A stretch of 64,000 bases of DNA, from assembly GCA_033961575.1 (NCBI GenBank), contig CM066737.1, positions 99,724,709 through 99,788,708 on the forward strand, written 5' to 3'. This DNA is from Aselliscus stoliczkanus. Lineage: Eukaryota > Chordata > Mammalia > Chiroptera > Hipposideridae. The position numbers were made by a program, and so were the translations under genes. Each line of letters opens with the position of its first letter. The stretch's first letter is position 1. Positions 46,766 to 58,010 of the stretch are shown one piece after another. The notes below the pieces were generated by a model. It searched no databases and was not told the origin of the DNA. It saw only the letters and a program-made list of their open reading frames with translations.

Positions 46766-49425
46766 TTTCAACTCTTAGAGTCTGTGATTTAAGGTCGTTT
46801 CTGAGGATGATTTCCTTCCTGCACTCCAGTCAGTTGTTGAGGTTGTTAAAATACCTCAGCAAGGTCATTCTGACCACAAGTTCTTGTGCTATAGAAGCCG
46901 GGATGCATTGAGTCCAGCTGAACCCATCCTGACCTCAGGATGTCCTGTGACGTGTTCATTGTAGATTGATATTGGAGAAGGTAGGCAACACTTATTCCGA
47001 GGTGGGCAGGTTTGGGTCTGAATCCTGGCTCATGTGATTCCTTGCTGTGTAGCCCTGTACCGCTTTGTGCCTCAGTGCTCAATAAACCATGCCTTAATAT
47101 GTTATTATTCTAAAACTTGAAGGCAGAAAATGTATTCTATTTAACCGAAGGATCCAGTCATTTTGCTTGCAGCCAATTTAAAGGATTTACTCCTATAAGT
47201 TATGTCACAAGGAGGAGGACTTATTATTCCAAAACAAATGAAAATCTGAACCATTGGCAAAACTGACTTGACATGTAAAGGACTGCATATCCCACTTTGG
47301 CTCAAATCATGGCTCCTTGAATTGTAGTGTTACTACTGTAGCATTGGTGTGAGGTCCACACTTGTTAACAGTCTCTTCTCTTTTACTATCCCACCACCTC
47401 TTCTCTGGACACAGACTTTCTTCTATAGACTTTATGGGAAAAGAGGACTGGAAACCCAGACATATGTGACCACATGCCAACAAAGAAAGCAAATGGGGAA
47501 CCTTTTGTGGGACATTCCCGGAAAGCTCCATTCAGCCACACCTTGCTAACTATTGTCTTATTGCACAATGAATATTTTAGTGAAGTTTTAGGAGAAAGCT
47601 CTCCCAGTATCATCTTTTCAGGTCTGACAAGGAGGTAGGCTAGCTTGAGTTTGGCAGATGAGAAAGATCTTTGCAAGAAATGGATTCAAGTTTGTTTCTC
47701 AATCAGTGTGTGTATATATCAATAGGAAAACAACTGTTTTGAATTCGTTTAATTTCAAAGGACTTGAAATACATAAGATTGTTTCCACCCCTTGAACTGG
47801 TAAATACCTGACAATGGTTAGTGAGAAGGTTAAAAAAAATGTAAATGGGGCCTATGGTTTAAAACATCTATAATGAGGAAGGCAGATAAGTTTTTAGCTC
47901 AAGTGCCAGTGCCAACCCTCATAGATTAATAAAGGCTGCCTGGCGTTCTGTGCTGAAAAGGGGCTGGAAGCCATATCCAAGTTCACATTGATTTGCAACA
48001 TCTTCCCTGGTTCCCAGAGGCAGAAATGGCTGCATGTTTATTACATATATGATGTCCCCAAGCCATACTCAATTCAGTGTTTTGTTAATTTACTTACAAG
48101 TTACTATTCTTATTAGGTTTCTTGGTTTATTAAAACTATTTTTCAGAATTACCCTTGAAAATAAGACTTAACTAAAATATAACTTTTTACTTGTCAGGCT
48201 AAACTAATAACGCCTTAATGCTTTGATGCCTTTATAGTCCACCAAATGGACAATGGCTGTCACCCAACTTAATGACTCATTAGATTAATGATAGAATTTT
48301 AAACACTGGTAGAATCTGCTAATTTGCTCATCATTGGGGTGATTAGCAATAGATGAATAAGGAAATAAAAAATTAAAGCAATACACTGATATTTTTATAT
48401 CAGAGTGCTTTCTGTGGGGCATCACTTCATTCTTTAAATGTTTATAAGGTTTTATTATAAGCATTAGACAAGGATGTGTGTTGTATACACATTTATTCGG
48501 CATCATTTTATAATTATTAAAAGTAACAGTTGTTCTTCTTATGTGTTGCTTCTATTTTCTGAAGACTATTATTTAATTGAGCTTGTCTTTTTTTAATGAA
48601 CAGCGTAATTTTACTCTCTACAGTCCACTCATTTCAGCTACTCAATGGGTTGACAGTATTACTGCTTGGTAATGCCCAGTCTCCATAAGAAAAATTAGTC
48701 AGAAAGTGGACAAGAAATTTAAATCAATCTATGGTCATTGCAAGTCAGCCTCTGTACATCAAAGTAGGTTAGTTTTAAAGATTTTAAACCCAAGTACCAG
48801 GTACTAGTATTGGTTCTTTGAGAGGTTATGGTGAGACATGGCAGTGTGGATTTAAACTGCTTTAAATAATTTTATACATTCCTATTGTTATCTAGATGCC
48901 CACATGAAGGAAGTTTTTTGTTTTATGCTAGAAAAGCATCCTGGCCATCGAAAATGTCAAGGAGAGTGGAGGGGTGTGAAAGACAGAGATGGCCTGTAAG
49001 CTTCCAGGAAGGGCTTCTTGGATTGCTCGTGGTCACGTCCAGTTTCCGGCTCGCAGCCAACTGGAAAAAGCTTAGGGACTCTTAGCTGGGGAGACAGAGA
49101 TATAGAGAGATTCATTTAAAGAAGTTCACCTGATAGATTCATTTAAAGAAGTTCTCATTTGACTGTTTCATGGCCTTTGGAGTTTTGTTTGGCTTTGTGA
49201 TCATCTGTTAATAGTGGAGGGAATAACTATTTAAGTAAGGTATCTTCTTGCTCTCTATGTGTTTGAAAATATCAGAGGAAGTGGGTGGGTGGGGTGAGTA
49301 GAAAGTCCTGTGTGTCATCCAAATACACATGGGGTCAAGTTGGAAAATATTTTCCAGGTCATAATGAACTGACTTGTTTTTTTGTTACTATGAAGTACTT
49401 GTTTTTTTGTTACTGTGAAGTAGTT
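46766..49425. other. Intron 4, little identified
   Basis: A MIR-like piece near 47020-47090 (CTTGCTGTGTAGCCCTGTAC). Otherwise no element or exon recognised; frames near 47307-47676 lack family signatures. Confidence 0.4.
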
Positions 49426-49430
49426 AGTTT

Positions 49431-49480
49431 TTTTTGGTTTTTGCTTTTTGTTTTTTGAGGGCAGTGTCACTGGCCCTCAT
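49431..49480 (-). repeat. Tiny SINE 3' fragment
   Basis: About 27 bp of SINE 3' sequence (GAGGGCAGTGTCACTGGCCC TCAT) behind a T-rich tail, within a compound insertion. Confidence 0.7.
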
Positions 49481-49500
49481 AAGATATAGGTCATTTTTAA

Positions 49501-49629
49501 TACTTTATTTATTTATTTATTTATTTATTTATTTTTGAGGGCAGTGTCACTGGCCCTCATATGTGGGACCCGAACCGGGGCCGTTGGCTTCCGAAGCCAG
49601 CGCTTAACCACCATGCCACTTGGTCAGCC
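49501..49629 (-). repeat. Short SINE, antisense, (TTTA)n tail
   Basis: TTTATTTATTTA tail, GAGGGCAGTGTCACTGG to CCACTTGGTCAGCCC. Confidence 0.92.
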
Positions 49630-50137
49630 CTTTTGTTTTTTGTTTTTAAAGATTTTATTGGGGAATTGGGGAAGGGGAACAGCATTGGGGAACCGGGAAA
49701 GGGGAACAAACAAATTGCTGTCCTTTTGTTCTTCAGTCTAGTTGTGGAGGACAATGCTTCACTGGCCCATGTTGGTATTGTCATTGCGTTCTTCCCAGAT
49801 GAGGCAGATCAGTCACTGGCCTCTGGATAGTCGCTCACCGCAGCTATTGGCAGCTCATACTGGCTACTGGCCATTCACGTTGGCTGCCAGCCACTCATGA
49901 TAGCTTAAACCCCACTGCAGCTTATGCCATCGCAGGTGACTCATGGCAGCCCAACTCCAGGTCGAGCTATTGTTCACCATCTTAGCTATAGAGGCAACCA
50001 GGTGGAGCTGTTGCTCACCATCTTAGCTGTAGAGGGTGCAGTGTCACTGATCCTCATGTGGGATCGAAACTGGGGCTCTGCTGCTCAGAGCTGGCATCCC
50101 AAGCCAACTCCTAACCAACACGCTACTCGGCCGGCCC
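49630..50137 (-). repeat. Long chimeric SINE, antisense, with internal duplication
   Basis: AAAGATTTTATTGGGGAATT tail, body, head to CTACTCGGCCGGCCC. The segment GAGCTATTGTTCACCATCTT / GAGCTGTTGCTCACCATCTT, then AGCTATAGAGG / AGCTGTAGAGG, is duplicated in tandem at about 49964-50036. GAAGTAGTTAGTTTTT flanks the whole three-part cluster. Confidence 0.88.
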
Positions 50138-50340
50138 TGAAGTAGTTAGTTTTTGTAAAATGTGACTAACCAGTAGGACATGTCTCCCGTTTGCTGGTGC
50201 AGGGAGGTTCAGGTCTGGACAAAGCCCCATGTATTAGCTAAGTCATGTCGATGAAAACCAAGTTTGTTTGAGCTGCTAAAGGAAATGGAGTCCTGGATGC
50301 ATGGAGATGTGACCAGAGGTTTTCATGTTTCCCTCTCCAG

Positions 50341-50509
50341 TGCTTATTACAAAGAAACCTTGTTAAATGACATCCGGAGAGCCAGAAAGAAATACCAGGG
50401 TGATGAACTGGCAAAGGAGCTGACTCGGATCAAACTCCGCATGGATAATACCGAATTTCTGACCTCAGACATCATCATTAATTTACTGCTGTCCTACCGC
50501 GATATCCAG
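50341..50509 (+). CDS. MAP3K15: MAP3K15 exon 5 (end of 236, residues 237-292)
   Basis: Encodes AYYKETLLNDIRRARKKYQG, DELAKELTRIKLRMDNTEF, LTSDIIINLLLSYRDIQ. It belongs to the helical region following the thioredoxin-binding domain, which Pfam calls the MAP3K TRAF-binding region and which leads into TPR-like repeats. The acceptor TGTTTCCCTCTCCAG ends at 50340 and the donor GTATGA starts at 50510. The exon is 169 nt. LLLSYRDIQ is shared with ASK1. No stop or frameshift is present. Confidence 0.95.
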
Positions 50510-50754
50510 GTATGAAATACGCTTACCTGAGGCTAACACATGCTGAGAACTTCTTTGGCACAAGTAATTCCTCATACGAAGTACTCTTATATTAGGTGTA
50601 TGGTTAGGTAGCTGTTTTGTAGACAAAATAGGTATGTGGCTGGGTCAAGGTTCACCTAGCATATTTATTGTGGTAGAAATATTGAAGGTTTTGTCTTATC
50701 AGAAAGCCACCCCGACAAAATCTCATATACGGCACTGCTCACTAAAAGGAATTC

Positions 50755-50965
50755 AGAATTGAGCAGTTTATATGCACTTTGTGCTAGGCATTGTTCCAAG
50801 TCCTTTGCAAATCCTAATTCATTTAATCCTCATCACAAGCCTATCGGGTGTATACTCTGATTATCCCCATTTTACAAATGAGAAACATGAGGCACAGAGA
50901 AGTTATGTGACTTGCCCAAGGTCACACAGCAGTTGGCAAAGTCAGGATTCAAACAGGCAACCAGC
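50755..50965 (+). repeat. MIR SINE
   Basis: TTGTGCTAGGCATTGTTCCA, TTATCCCCATTTTACAAATG, AGGCACAGAGAAGTTATGTG and GGTCACACAGCAGTTGG: near-consensus MIR. Confidence 0.92.
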
Positions 50966-51815
50966 TTCTTCTTGACTGATTCGCTGTGCTGTTTCCTTTA
51001 GGCCTTTGCCACTCCCTGCTTTGTTTACCACCACCCATCAGTGACAGGGAGAGCAGGAGTAGCAGATACACGTCCAGGGCCCTGGGAATGAAGATGTTTA
51101 TTCTAAGACAAGAGGCTTCCGGAGAGTTCTTGAGATGGGGTTTGTGGGACGCAGTATTATGAAGGCAATCAAGCATGTCTTCCCTCCAAGTTTAATGCTG
51201 TTGAGCCGATTCTAAGGATGTCTTACCTTCCTTCCCTTTGGAGGAACACAGGTAAGGTACCTTACCTGCAGAATTCCACAAAGCCATGTTGGAGATTCTA
51301 AACGAGAATCCATTTACAACATGAACCAAGCACAGCATCAACCACTAAGGAACTTATGCCCCTAGTGATAAACAAATGCATCTAATTGATTTTAATAGCA
51401 GATGCTGTTAGGGATCATGACAATGACGAAATTATGCACCCCAGGACAAGAGAATGGGAATGGCCTTTTTTGGAAATCTTTCTTCCTGAGCCACTGCCTG
51501 CCTTTTGTCCTTGCCTTCTCACATCTCTTCTTTTTAGAACCTTCCATTGGGACTCTCACACTCCAGAGAGAGCCAGAAGCTTCTTGGAATGCACTGCCTT
51601 CCCTTTCCTGGGGCAGCTGCATCCAAGTGCAGAGGCACAAACAGACATGGGGTTTCGGTGGGAAGTCCTCTTCTGCTAACTGTGGCTGGCTATCGGCAAG
51701 TTGGCCAGTACAGTGATCTCAGCCTGGCTGAAAAGGTAGCAGATGGCACTGCTCAGAGGGGACCCAGTGGAGACAAACACGGTAGCAATTTTTCCCTGGG
51801 TAATTGTGCAGTTGA
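50966..51815. other. Intron 5, nothing identified
   Basis: Several overlapping frames at 51386-51918 without any family signature; likely chance. Confidence 0.4.
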
Positions 51816-51818
51816 GAG

Positions 51819-52021
51819 CAGTGGTTTTCAAATGGGGGACATGTGGCAGTGTCTGAGACATTTTTGGTTGTCATATTTCAGAGGGGAGAGGAACGTGCTA
51901 CTAGCATCTAGTAGGTAGAGGCCAGAGACGCTGTTTAACATCCCACAATGCACAGGACAGCCCCCCAACACAGAATGATCCAGCCCCAAAATGGCAATAG
52001 TGCCAAGGTTGAGAAATGCTG
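51819..52021 (+). repeat. MER5A-type hAT element
   Basis: CAGTGGTTTTCAAATGGGGG, CATTTTTGGTTGTCATA, GTAGGTAGAGGCCAGAGACG, CAATGCACAGGACAGCCCCC and GCCAAGGTTGAGAAATGCTG match MER5A nearly end to end. Confidence 0.9.
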
Positions 52022-52189
52022 GTTTAGGTGAATTTGTTTGTTTCTGGTAAAATAGGAAGGACTGGGATGTTTGTTCCCTTTATGTGCCAAGTGACTGTAA
52101 GATTTCTTATATGTGTATGTCCAACTCATTTTAACCCACAGCTGTGCTGGTGATGGTAACTCTCCTGCATTCAAAACATGGTCTGGGAG

Positions 52190-52572
52190 AAGGTGAAGGG
52201 ATTAGGAAGTACAAATTGGTAGTCACAAAATAGTCACAGGGATATGAAATACAGTATGGGGAATATAATCAATAATGTAAAGATTATGTGGAGTGCCAGA
52301 TGGACACTGGACTTATCAGGGTGATCACGTCATAGACCATGTAGATGCCTAACCACTGTGCTGTACACCTGAAGCTGAAGCTGAATAATATTGAATTTCA
52401 ACTATAATTACATATGTATAGTCACAGGATGTGGAGTACAGCATAGGGAATAGAGTCAATGGTATTGTAATAGCTATATACGATGTCAGAGGGGGCAGAG
52501 GGGAAGTAGATTGGGGAAGGGGGTTATGACTTGGGCGTAAATGTCTAATTATGTTGTTTTTGTACACCTGAA

Positions 52573-52585
<13 letters not shown>
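52190..52585 (+). repeat. L1 3'UTR, sense, with two internal subrepeats
   Basis: GGGGAATATAATCAATAATG and TAGGGAATAGAGTCAATGG, and GCTGTACACCTGAAGCTGAA and TTTGTACACCTGAAACTAG, show a unit of about 180-190 bp repeated twice, a known arrangement of L1 3'UTR ends. Confidence 0.75.

Positions 52586-52617
<32 letters not shown>
52578..52617. repeat. (GT)n(AT)n microsatellite
   Basis: About 15 GT units followed by AT units. Confidence 0.93.
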
Positions 52618-52618
<1 letters not shown>

Positions 52619-52840
52619 CCACAAAAGTGTATATACATTTTAAGAAAGGAAAATTGAATTAAAATTGTAATAATATATACCAATACCAAAAGATGAATAC
52701 AAGTCATGTGTGACTTCTGCAATGACAAGAGGTGCTCAAAGTGGTTCCCATCAGCATCCAGACACTTCTGATTATGGTGAACTACTGCTTGAGCAGCGCT
52801 GACCAAAGTGTCCACTTGGATACATTTTTTTTGCACCCAC

Positions 52841-52842
<2 letters not shown>
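52618..52842 (-). mobile_element. Mariner remnant with transposase C-terminus
   Basis: Inverted ends: ACAAAAGTGTATATACATTT at left and ATACATTTTTTTTGCACCCA at right. The minus strand encodes AAQAVVHHNQKCLDADGNHF followed by EHLL, the typical mariner-family C-terminal end. Same family as the MITE at 31097-31223, but longer. Lies between two GT microsatellites. Confidence 0.75.
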
Positions 52843-52877
<35 letters not shown>

Positions 52878-52882
52878 GTGTG
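52843..52882. repeat. (GT)n microsatellite
   Basis: About 19 GT units with one GC interruption; right flank of the mariner remnant. Confidence 0.93.
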
Positions 52883-53113
52883 TACAGTATATGTAAAATA
52901 AAAAGTGAAATAAAATACCACAAAATAATAATAATAAAGAAAGCATAGTAGCTTTTTGCTGCCTGCTGGGCTGTATGTAGCTTCACTAAATGCTCTCTGT
53001 GGGGAAAGGCTTGTATTTAAATGCCTACGCTGTCCCATGTTTATAACAGTTCTGAAAGCCCTGTGAGGATCTGTGTTTCCTCTCTTTCTTACCTTGGGAC
53101 GTCTTGCCAACAG

Positions 53114-53220
53114 GACTATGATGCAATGGTGAAGCTGGTGGAAACACTGGAAATGCTGCCTATGTGTGATTTGGCCGACCAACATAATATAAAATTCCAT
53201 TATGCATTTGCACTGAATAG
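53114..53220 (+). CDS. MAP3K15: MAP3K15 exon 6 (residues 293-327 and two bases of 328)
   Basis: Encodes [20 protein letters not shown] and [15 protein letters not shown], then AG of the next codon (Arg expected). The acceptor is TCTTGCCAACAG ending at 53113 and the donor GTAAGG starts at 53221. FHYAFALNR is an ASK-family signature before the TPR-like repeats. The exon is 107 nt, phase 2 at its end. The following exon should start by completing Arg328 and continue RNS/T-like sequence; I did not find it between 53221 and 64000, so intron 6 is at least 10.7 kb. Confidence 0.95.
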
Positions 53221-54245
53221 GTAAGGATGATAATGTATGTGTAGTATGTGTAGAGTTTTGAAACAAGCCAGATGTTAAATTCTGCTTCCTTCATTCATTC
53301 AATGCTCATTGAGTATGAGCCAGATCATGTGCCCAATGCCAAGCTTAAGAAAATGGGCAAGGCATGGTCTTGGTCTTCAGGGACTTTGCCTTTGGAGCAT
53401 ATATTCTAGCTGTGAGGTCAGCCATGTCACTAAATCTCTCAAGCTAGAGCCATAAATGGTTTGTCCAAACTGCTGTGGAAGCATAGCAGAGGGAGAAAAT
53501 CATTCTGTGGCCTTTCCTGGGGTCTTTTGGGCTAGGTTTGGAAGACTTAGCAATAATTACCTGATGGGCAGGAAAGAGTGTGGGATGGGAGTAGTGACAA
53601 GGCCATTTCGTTCGGCCAGAACAGAAGCACAAGCATAAAGTTCTTTATGTGCACTGTGCCTTCAGGGAACATCCAGTGTGACCAGGACACAAGACTCAGG
53701 CGAAGCAAATGCACGCAGTGAGGCTCAGCATGGAGCGTGGGATCGTGTCTTGAAAGAACCTTGTATATGTGAACAATGAGTTGACAACATTTTGTAGATT
53801 GTGGGGGACTAGTTTAAGTAACAGGATTAACGTTGTATGATAGGAAAAGAGGGTGCTGTCTTTATGTACTAGTATAATCTGAACTTTGGAATACAAATTA
53901 CCAAGACTTGGAAATTCTGGCCTGGAGACCATGAGCCTCAAAAGGTCATGCTAGGGGAATTAGCTAAAATGCTGTAACAGAGTCACCAGATGCAGTGACT
54001 TATAATCTCTTTCACATATCAGCCTAGAGGTGACTGGACCAGGCTAGTGGCCTAGCGCTGCTCTAAGAGGTGTTCAGGGATCTAGCTTCTAACCATTTTG
54101 TAGCTCTTTCATTTCCGAGAGTAGAGTCCTCTTCTAGTGGAAGCTGGATCACTGCTCCTCTGTGTTCCCACCTATGGAAAGGAGGAGAGGTGTTCCCATC
54201 TATGGAAAGAAGCCCAGGGCAAGCCGTTCCTTTAAAGCAAGTAGA
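53221..54245. other. Start of intron 6, nothing clearly identified
   Basis: A weak ancient-repeat signature near 53285-53420 (CAATGCTCATTGAGTATGAG). No exon seen. Confidence 0.4.
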
Positions 54246-54249
54246 ATTT

Positions 54250-54378
54250 GGGCCGGCCGAGTGGTGCGGTGGTTAAGAGTTGGCTTGGGAAGTCAGCGGC
54301 CCCGGTTAGGGTCCCACATATGAGGGCCAGGGACACTGCCCTCAAAAAAAAAAAATTAAAAAAAATAAAATAAAAATA
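54250..54378 (+). repeat. Short SINE, sense
   Basis: GGGCCGGCCGAGTGGTGCGG to GACACTGCCCTC and an A-rich tail. TSD AAAGCAAGTAGAATTTG (17 bp) on both sides. Confidence 0.93.
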
Positions 54379-54393
54379 AAGCAAGTAGAATTT

Positions 54394-55015
54394 GCACATG
54401 GCACTGCTACTCCCACTCCACTACAGAGAGTATAGTCATATGACACCATCCAACCACAAGGGAAGCTGGGAGATGTAGTCTCTAGCTGGGCAGCCATGTG
54501 CCCATCCAAACTTAGCTACTATAGACTTGGAGGATAACTAGAAGGTTGCCATATTCAACCTCACAGAGTCCAAGATGCCTAAATGTCTCAGTCCTGCAGT
54601 CTCCCTTCCTCTCCTGATAAGATATAGGAAGAGGAGCAGTGTTAGGTGACTATGGTGAGAACCATGCCCAGATACTCTTCCCACCAGGCCTGCCCTCTGC
54701 TGGGCCCAGGAATGGTCATATTTAATCATACAGGAAAAAACTCCTGGGGGGCATTCAAACTTGGCTTGAGAGCCAAAGAGATCTGGCACCTCCTCATCAA
54801 CCTTCCATGGCCAGCATTTTCCACAGGGAATGAATAAAGTGAGGGTTGGAGGTGACCTGAGTTAGAGGACGTTAGTGTTTGCTTTCTCAGAGGCTTGGCT
54901 TGGCTTCAGCAGCTGGATTCGTCTGCAGGCTGTGGGCCTGCCCCTGGCAGCATCTGTAGGACAGCAGCGACACAGAAGCCCACACCTTAAGGGTTCTCGT
55001 AACACACATGTGGCC
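54394..55015. other. Intron 6, nothing identified
   Basis: No exon or classified element recognised. Confidence 0.4.
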
Positions 55016-55019
55016 ACAC

Positions 55020-55690
55020 TTCTCTCTCCTATATATTGAAGTAAAATGTACAGGCAGTGAAATGCATAGATCTTAAGTATATGTTTGATGAGGGGTTTTT
55101 CTGTTTTTTGTTTTTTTAAATATGGAACGCTGCATGAATTTGCATGTCATCCTTGCGCAGGGGCCATGCTAATCTTCTCTGCATCGTTCCGTTCCAATTT
55201 TAGTGTATGTGCTGCCGAAGCGAGCACGGTTTGATAAGTTTTGATAAATGGATATACACATGTAAACAAAACCCCTATCAAAATATAAAATGTTTCCATC
55301 CTCCCAGAAAGTTCCTTTGTACCGCTTTGCGAGCAGTGCCCACCTCTCCATAGGCAAAAACTGTTGCAGTATACCTGTCTCCATATAAATGGAGTCACAC
55401 AGTATGTCCTCTTTTGTATCTGGCTTCCTTCACTCAGCACTGTGTTTGTGAGGTTCATCCATGGTGTTGGATGTATCAGCAGTTCATTCATTCTCATTGC
55501 TGTGGAGTATTCCATTGTATGGACATGCCATAATTGATGTATCCATTTTACTGCTGATATAGCTTTAGGTTGTTTACACTTTGGAGGTACTAAGACCAGT
55601 GCTGTTATGAAAATGCTTGTGCATGATTATCGTACACATATGGACACATTTCTGTTGTGTATATGACTTATGCAGGTGTCCTACTGTAGA
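55020..55690 (-). repeat. L1 3' end, antisense, carrying a U6 copy
   Basis: TTGAAGTAAAATGTACAGGC, AGAAAGTTCCTTTGTACC, CTTCACTCAGCACTGTGTTT, TTCATCCATGGTGTTGGATG and GAGTATTCCATTGTATGGAC are antisense L1. Confidence 0.82.
55121..55227 (-). pseudogene. RNU6 (pseudogene): U6 snRNA retropseudogene
   Basis: On the minus strand the copy begins GTGCTCGCTTCGGCAGCACA and continues TACACTAAAATTGGAACG, GAGAAGATTAGCATGGCCCC and TGCGCAAGGATGACATGC, to GCGTTCCATATTT, i.e. full-length U6. It differs from functional U6 by a 4-5 bp GGAAC duplication, an ACAC/ATAC change near the 5' end, and changes in the 3' stem (ATGCAGCG for GTGAAGCG). The left flank on the + strand is T-rich (an A-tail of the copy), and GTTTGATGAGG / GTTTGATAAG flank it, so it is an L1-mobilised copy inside an L1. 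Confidence 0.92.
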
Positions 55691-56867
55691 AGACACACAA
55701 ACAAACAGTGTAGTCAGGATTTTGATTCCCATTAGGGGAGAGGCTGACTCTATGAAAATGTACCTGCTCTCTTTCCAGTGGTGTTTAAACTCAGTATCCC
55801 AAGGAAGGGAGTGTTGGGAGGCCATCCTGGTTAAGCCTGAAAAAAAAGTCCTGTAACTTTGTGCCCCTAGAGTAGTGGGCTCCACTTTTATTTACACTTA
55901 ATTATACTTGATTTATCCTTCATTTAAAAGGGTTAAATAATTTATCAGTGATGAAGTTCCTGGAAGAATGCCTGGCACACTGTAAGTGCTATTTAAAAAA
56001 AAAAGGGGGGGACGGTGTTAAATAAAAACTAAGAGGATCATTTAAGTCACTCACTGTCATGTCTTTCCCCAGATGGACTAGAGATAACTGTTGTCAAACA
56101 TGAAGAAACAATAGATTACCAACCATTCAAAGTAATAGAACAGTAAAACAAGTTTTGAAATGGAAAATCAGTATCTAAGAGAACGGATACGACAGGATGA
56201 AGTGATCCTGAATTTGTTTCCAGTTTGGATGCAGAAGGGCTGGGATTGTGGGCCAGAGAGCCAGCTTGCTTTCTGACAATGGGTCTTGTCCTTCTAGTCT
56301 AATTGTTGCTTAGATGAGAATCTCAATGTCCAGGCTGGGCCCTCAGTGTCCAGAATCTCATTTTCTCCATCCAACTGGGCGTTTTCTGTAGAATTGCAAT
56401 AATTGCTTCAGTTGTTCATACGATCCTATCCCAAATTCATATCTTTGCTTTAGGTCTAACTTGGCCAGCTGTCAACTACAACTACAACTACAGTTGTAAT
56501 AGAATTTGGCATTATGTACAGTTTTGAGGAAGTTTATGGTATTACCTTCTATTGATAAAGGGGGAAATACTCATAGACAATTAGTGAATTTTCCTGCATT
56601 AGAGTTCACCTTTAGCTCTTAGGAAGTGGAGCAAATCATGGCCATAAATTAGTTACTAAAGATTAGCAGTAATGAATGATGATGGACACTCAGATGGCAA
56701 GGGCTCCCTGTTATTAGGAAAGCTGGCTTGAGCCAGCCACCTTTTCCCCATAGCTTCCACTTCACTGCACTCAGAAGCCCATTCAAAGCTTTTTCAAGTT
56801 TCCATTGAGCAGTTAAATGGCTTGCCTCTAAACTGCATGGAATCCTTTATGGGCAATTTTTTTTTGT
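55691..56867. other. Intron 6, nothing identified
   Basis: No exon or classified element recognised. Confidence 0.4.
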
Positions 56868-56888
56868 GCTGCTGCTGCTGCTGCTGCT
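56868..56888. repeat. (CTG)7 microsatellite
   Basis: Seven pure CTG units following a T run, in intron 6. Confidence 0.9.
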
Positions 56889-57020
56889 TTTATAGACAGG
56901 ACTTTATTAGATATGCTAATGCAGCCAGAGATTCTGACCAGGAATCCAGGCAGCAGGCAGAAGGATGGTCTGAAAGAAGAATAATGGGATCAAAGTCCTA
57001 GGTTAAAAACAACAAAACTT

Positions 57021-57140
57021 GGGGCCGGCCAAGTGGCACGGTGGTTAAGCGCTGGCTTGGGAAGCCAGCGGCTCCAGTTCGGGTCCTACATATGAGGGCC
57101 AGTGACACTGCCCTGAAAAAAAAAAAAAGGAAAATGAAAA
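57021..57140 (+). repeat. Short SINE, sense
   Basis: GGGGCCGGCCAAGTGGCACG to GACACTGCCCTG and an A-tail. TSD approximately AAAACAACAA-CTTG. Confidence 0.92.
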
Positions 57141-57815
57141 ACAACAAGCTTGCCTTCGCAAAGTAGGAGTATACATGTATTTTACTCCCTGCATCTTTGT
57201 GTCAAGACTGCTAACTCCAGCAAAGTTAAATTCATTGCATTGTTCAGCAAGTGGAGGGAAAACTGAATGTATGAGGCATTTATTGGAATTTCTGATGCAT
57301 CAGTTTACAAATAAGTTAAGGGGAGTGATGGAGCGAGGAAGATACTCCAAGGACTCCACAAACAGTGTGGATATTAGATGACTGTTACTGAATCCAGCCC
57401 ATGCCAGAGGGGTTTTCAGAACCTACAGCAGTCACTTCAGCCTCAGCCTCTGGGTTACCCAGGCAGGTCATTGCTCAGATGGAGGGACACATGTCCCCAG
57501 GAGGGCAGTGTGGGCTCATTGTCTCTGCAGTAACCACGAGTCTCCTTTTTTTTTGGTCTCTTCTATTTCTGTTCCCTGTTCAATCTCACCATCTTAATTT
57601 ATACATGTAATTAAAAATAGCCATTTTTTATTACATGTTGGAAAGTAGAGAAATGATGACGTCTCCCCATTTGTATAATGCATTTGTCTCCAGGTACCTA
57701 AAACCATGTGGTAAAAAGAAAGATACATATTTGTGGTGATTGTTTTCCTGGCAGTGAAAAAAACCACAAAATCTGTGAATTAACAAGTTATCATCTAGTC
57801 TAAACCCTTTATTTT
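57141..57815. other. Intron 6, nothing identified
   Basis: No exon recognised. Confidence 0.4.
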
Positions 57816-57819
57816 AGAA

Positions 57820-57917
57820 AAAAAGGAAAGAAGGAAGGAAGGAGGGAGGGAGGGAGTGCGGGAGGGAGGGAAAAGAAAGAAAAGAAAGAAAGAAAGAAAG
57901 AAAGAAAAGAAAGAAAG

Positions 57918-57992
<75 letters not shown>

Positions 57993-58010
57993 AAAAGAAA
58001 GGCAAAGAGA
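57820..58010. repeat. (GGAA/GGGA)n(GAAA)n purine tract
   Basis: About 190 bp of almost pure purine on the + strand: GGAAGGAA and GGGAGGGA units, then about 30 GAAA units with a few interruptions. A tetranucleotide microsatellite. Confidence 0.95.

Noticed and set aside
51386..51918. Cluster of overlapping frames in intron 5
   Set aside because: No family signature, no splice logic with MAP3K15; chance frames in a GC-richer stretch.
52549..53266. His/Thr-repeat frames of 145 and 164 codons on the minus strand
   Set aside because: Produced by GT microsatellites around a mariner remnant and by the antisense of exon 6.
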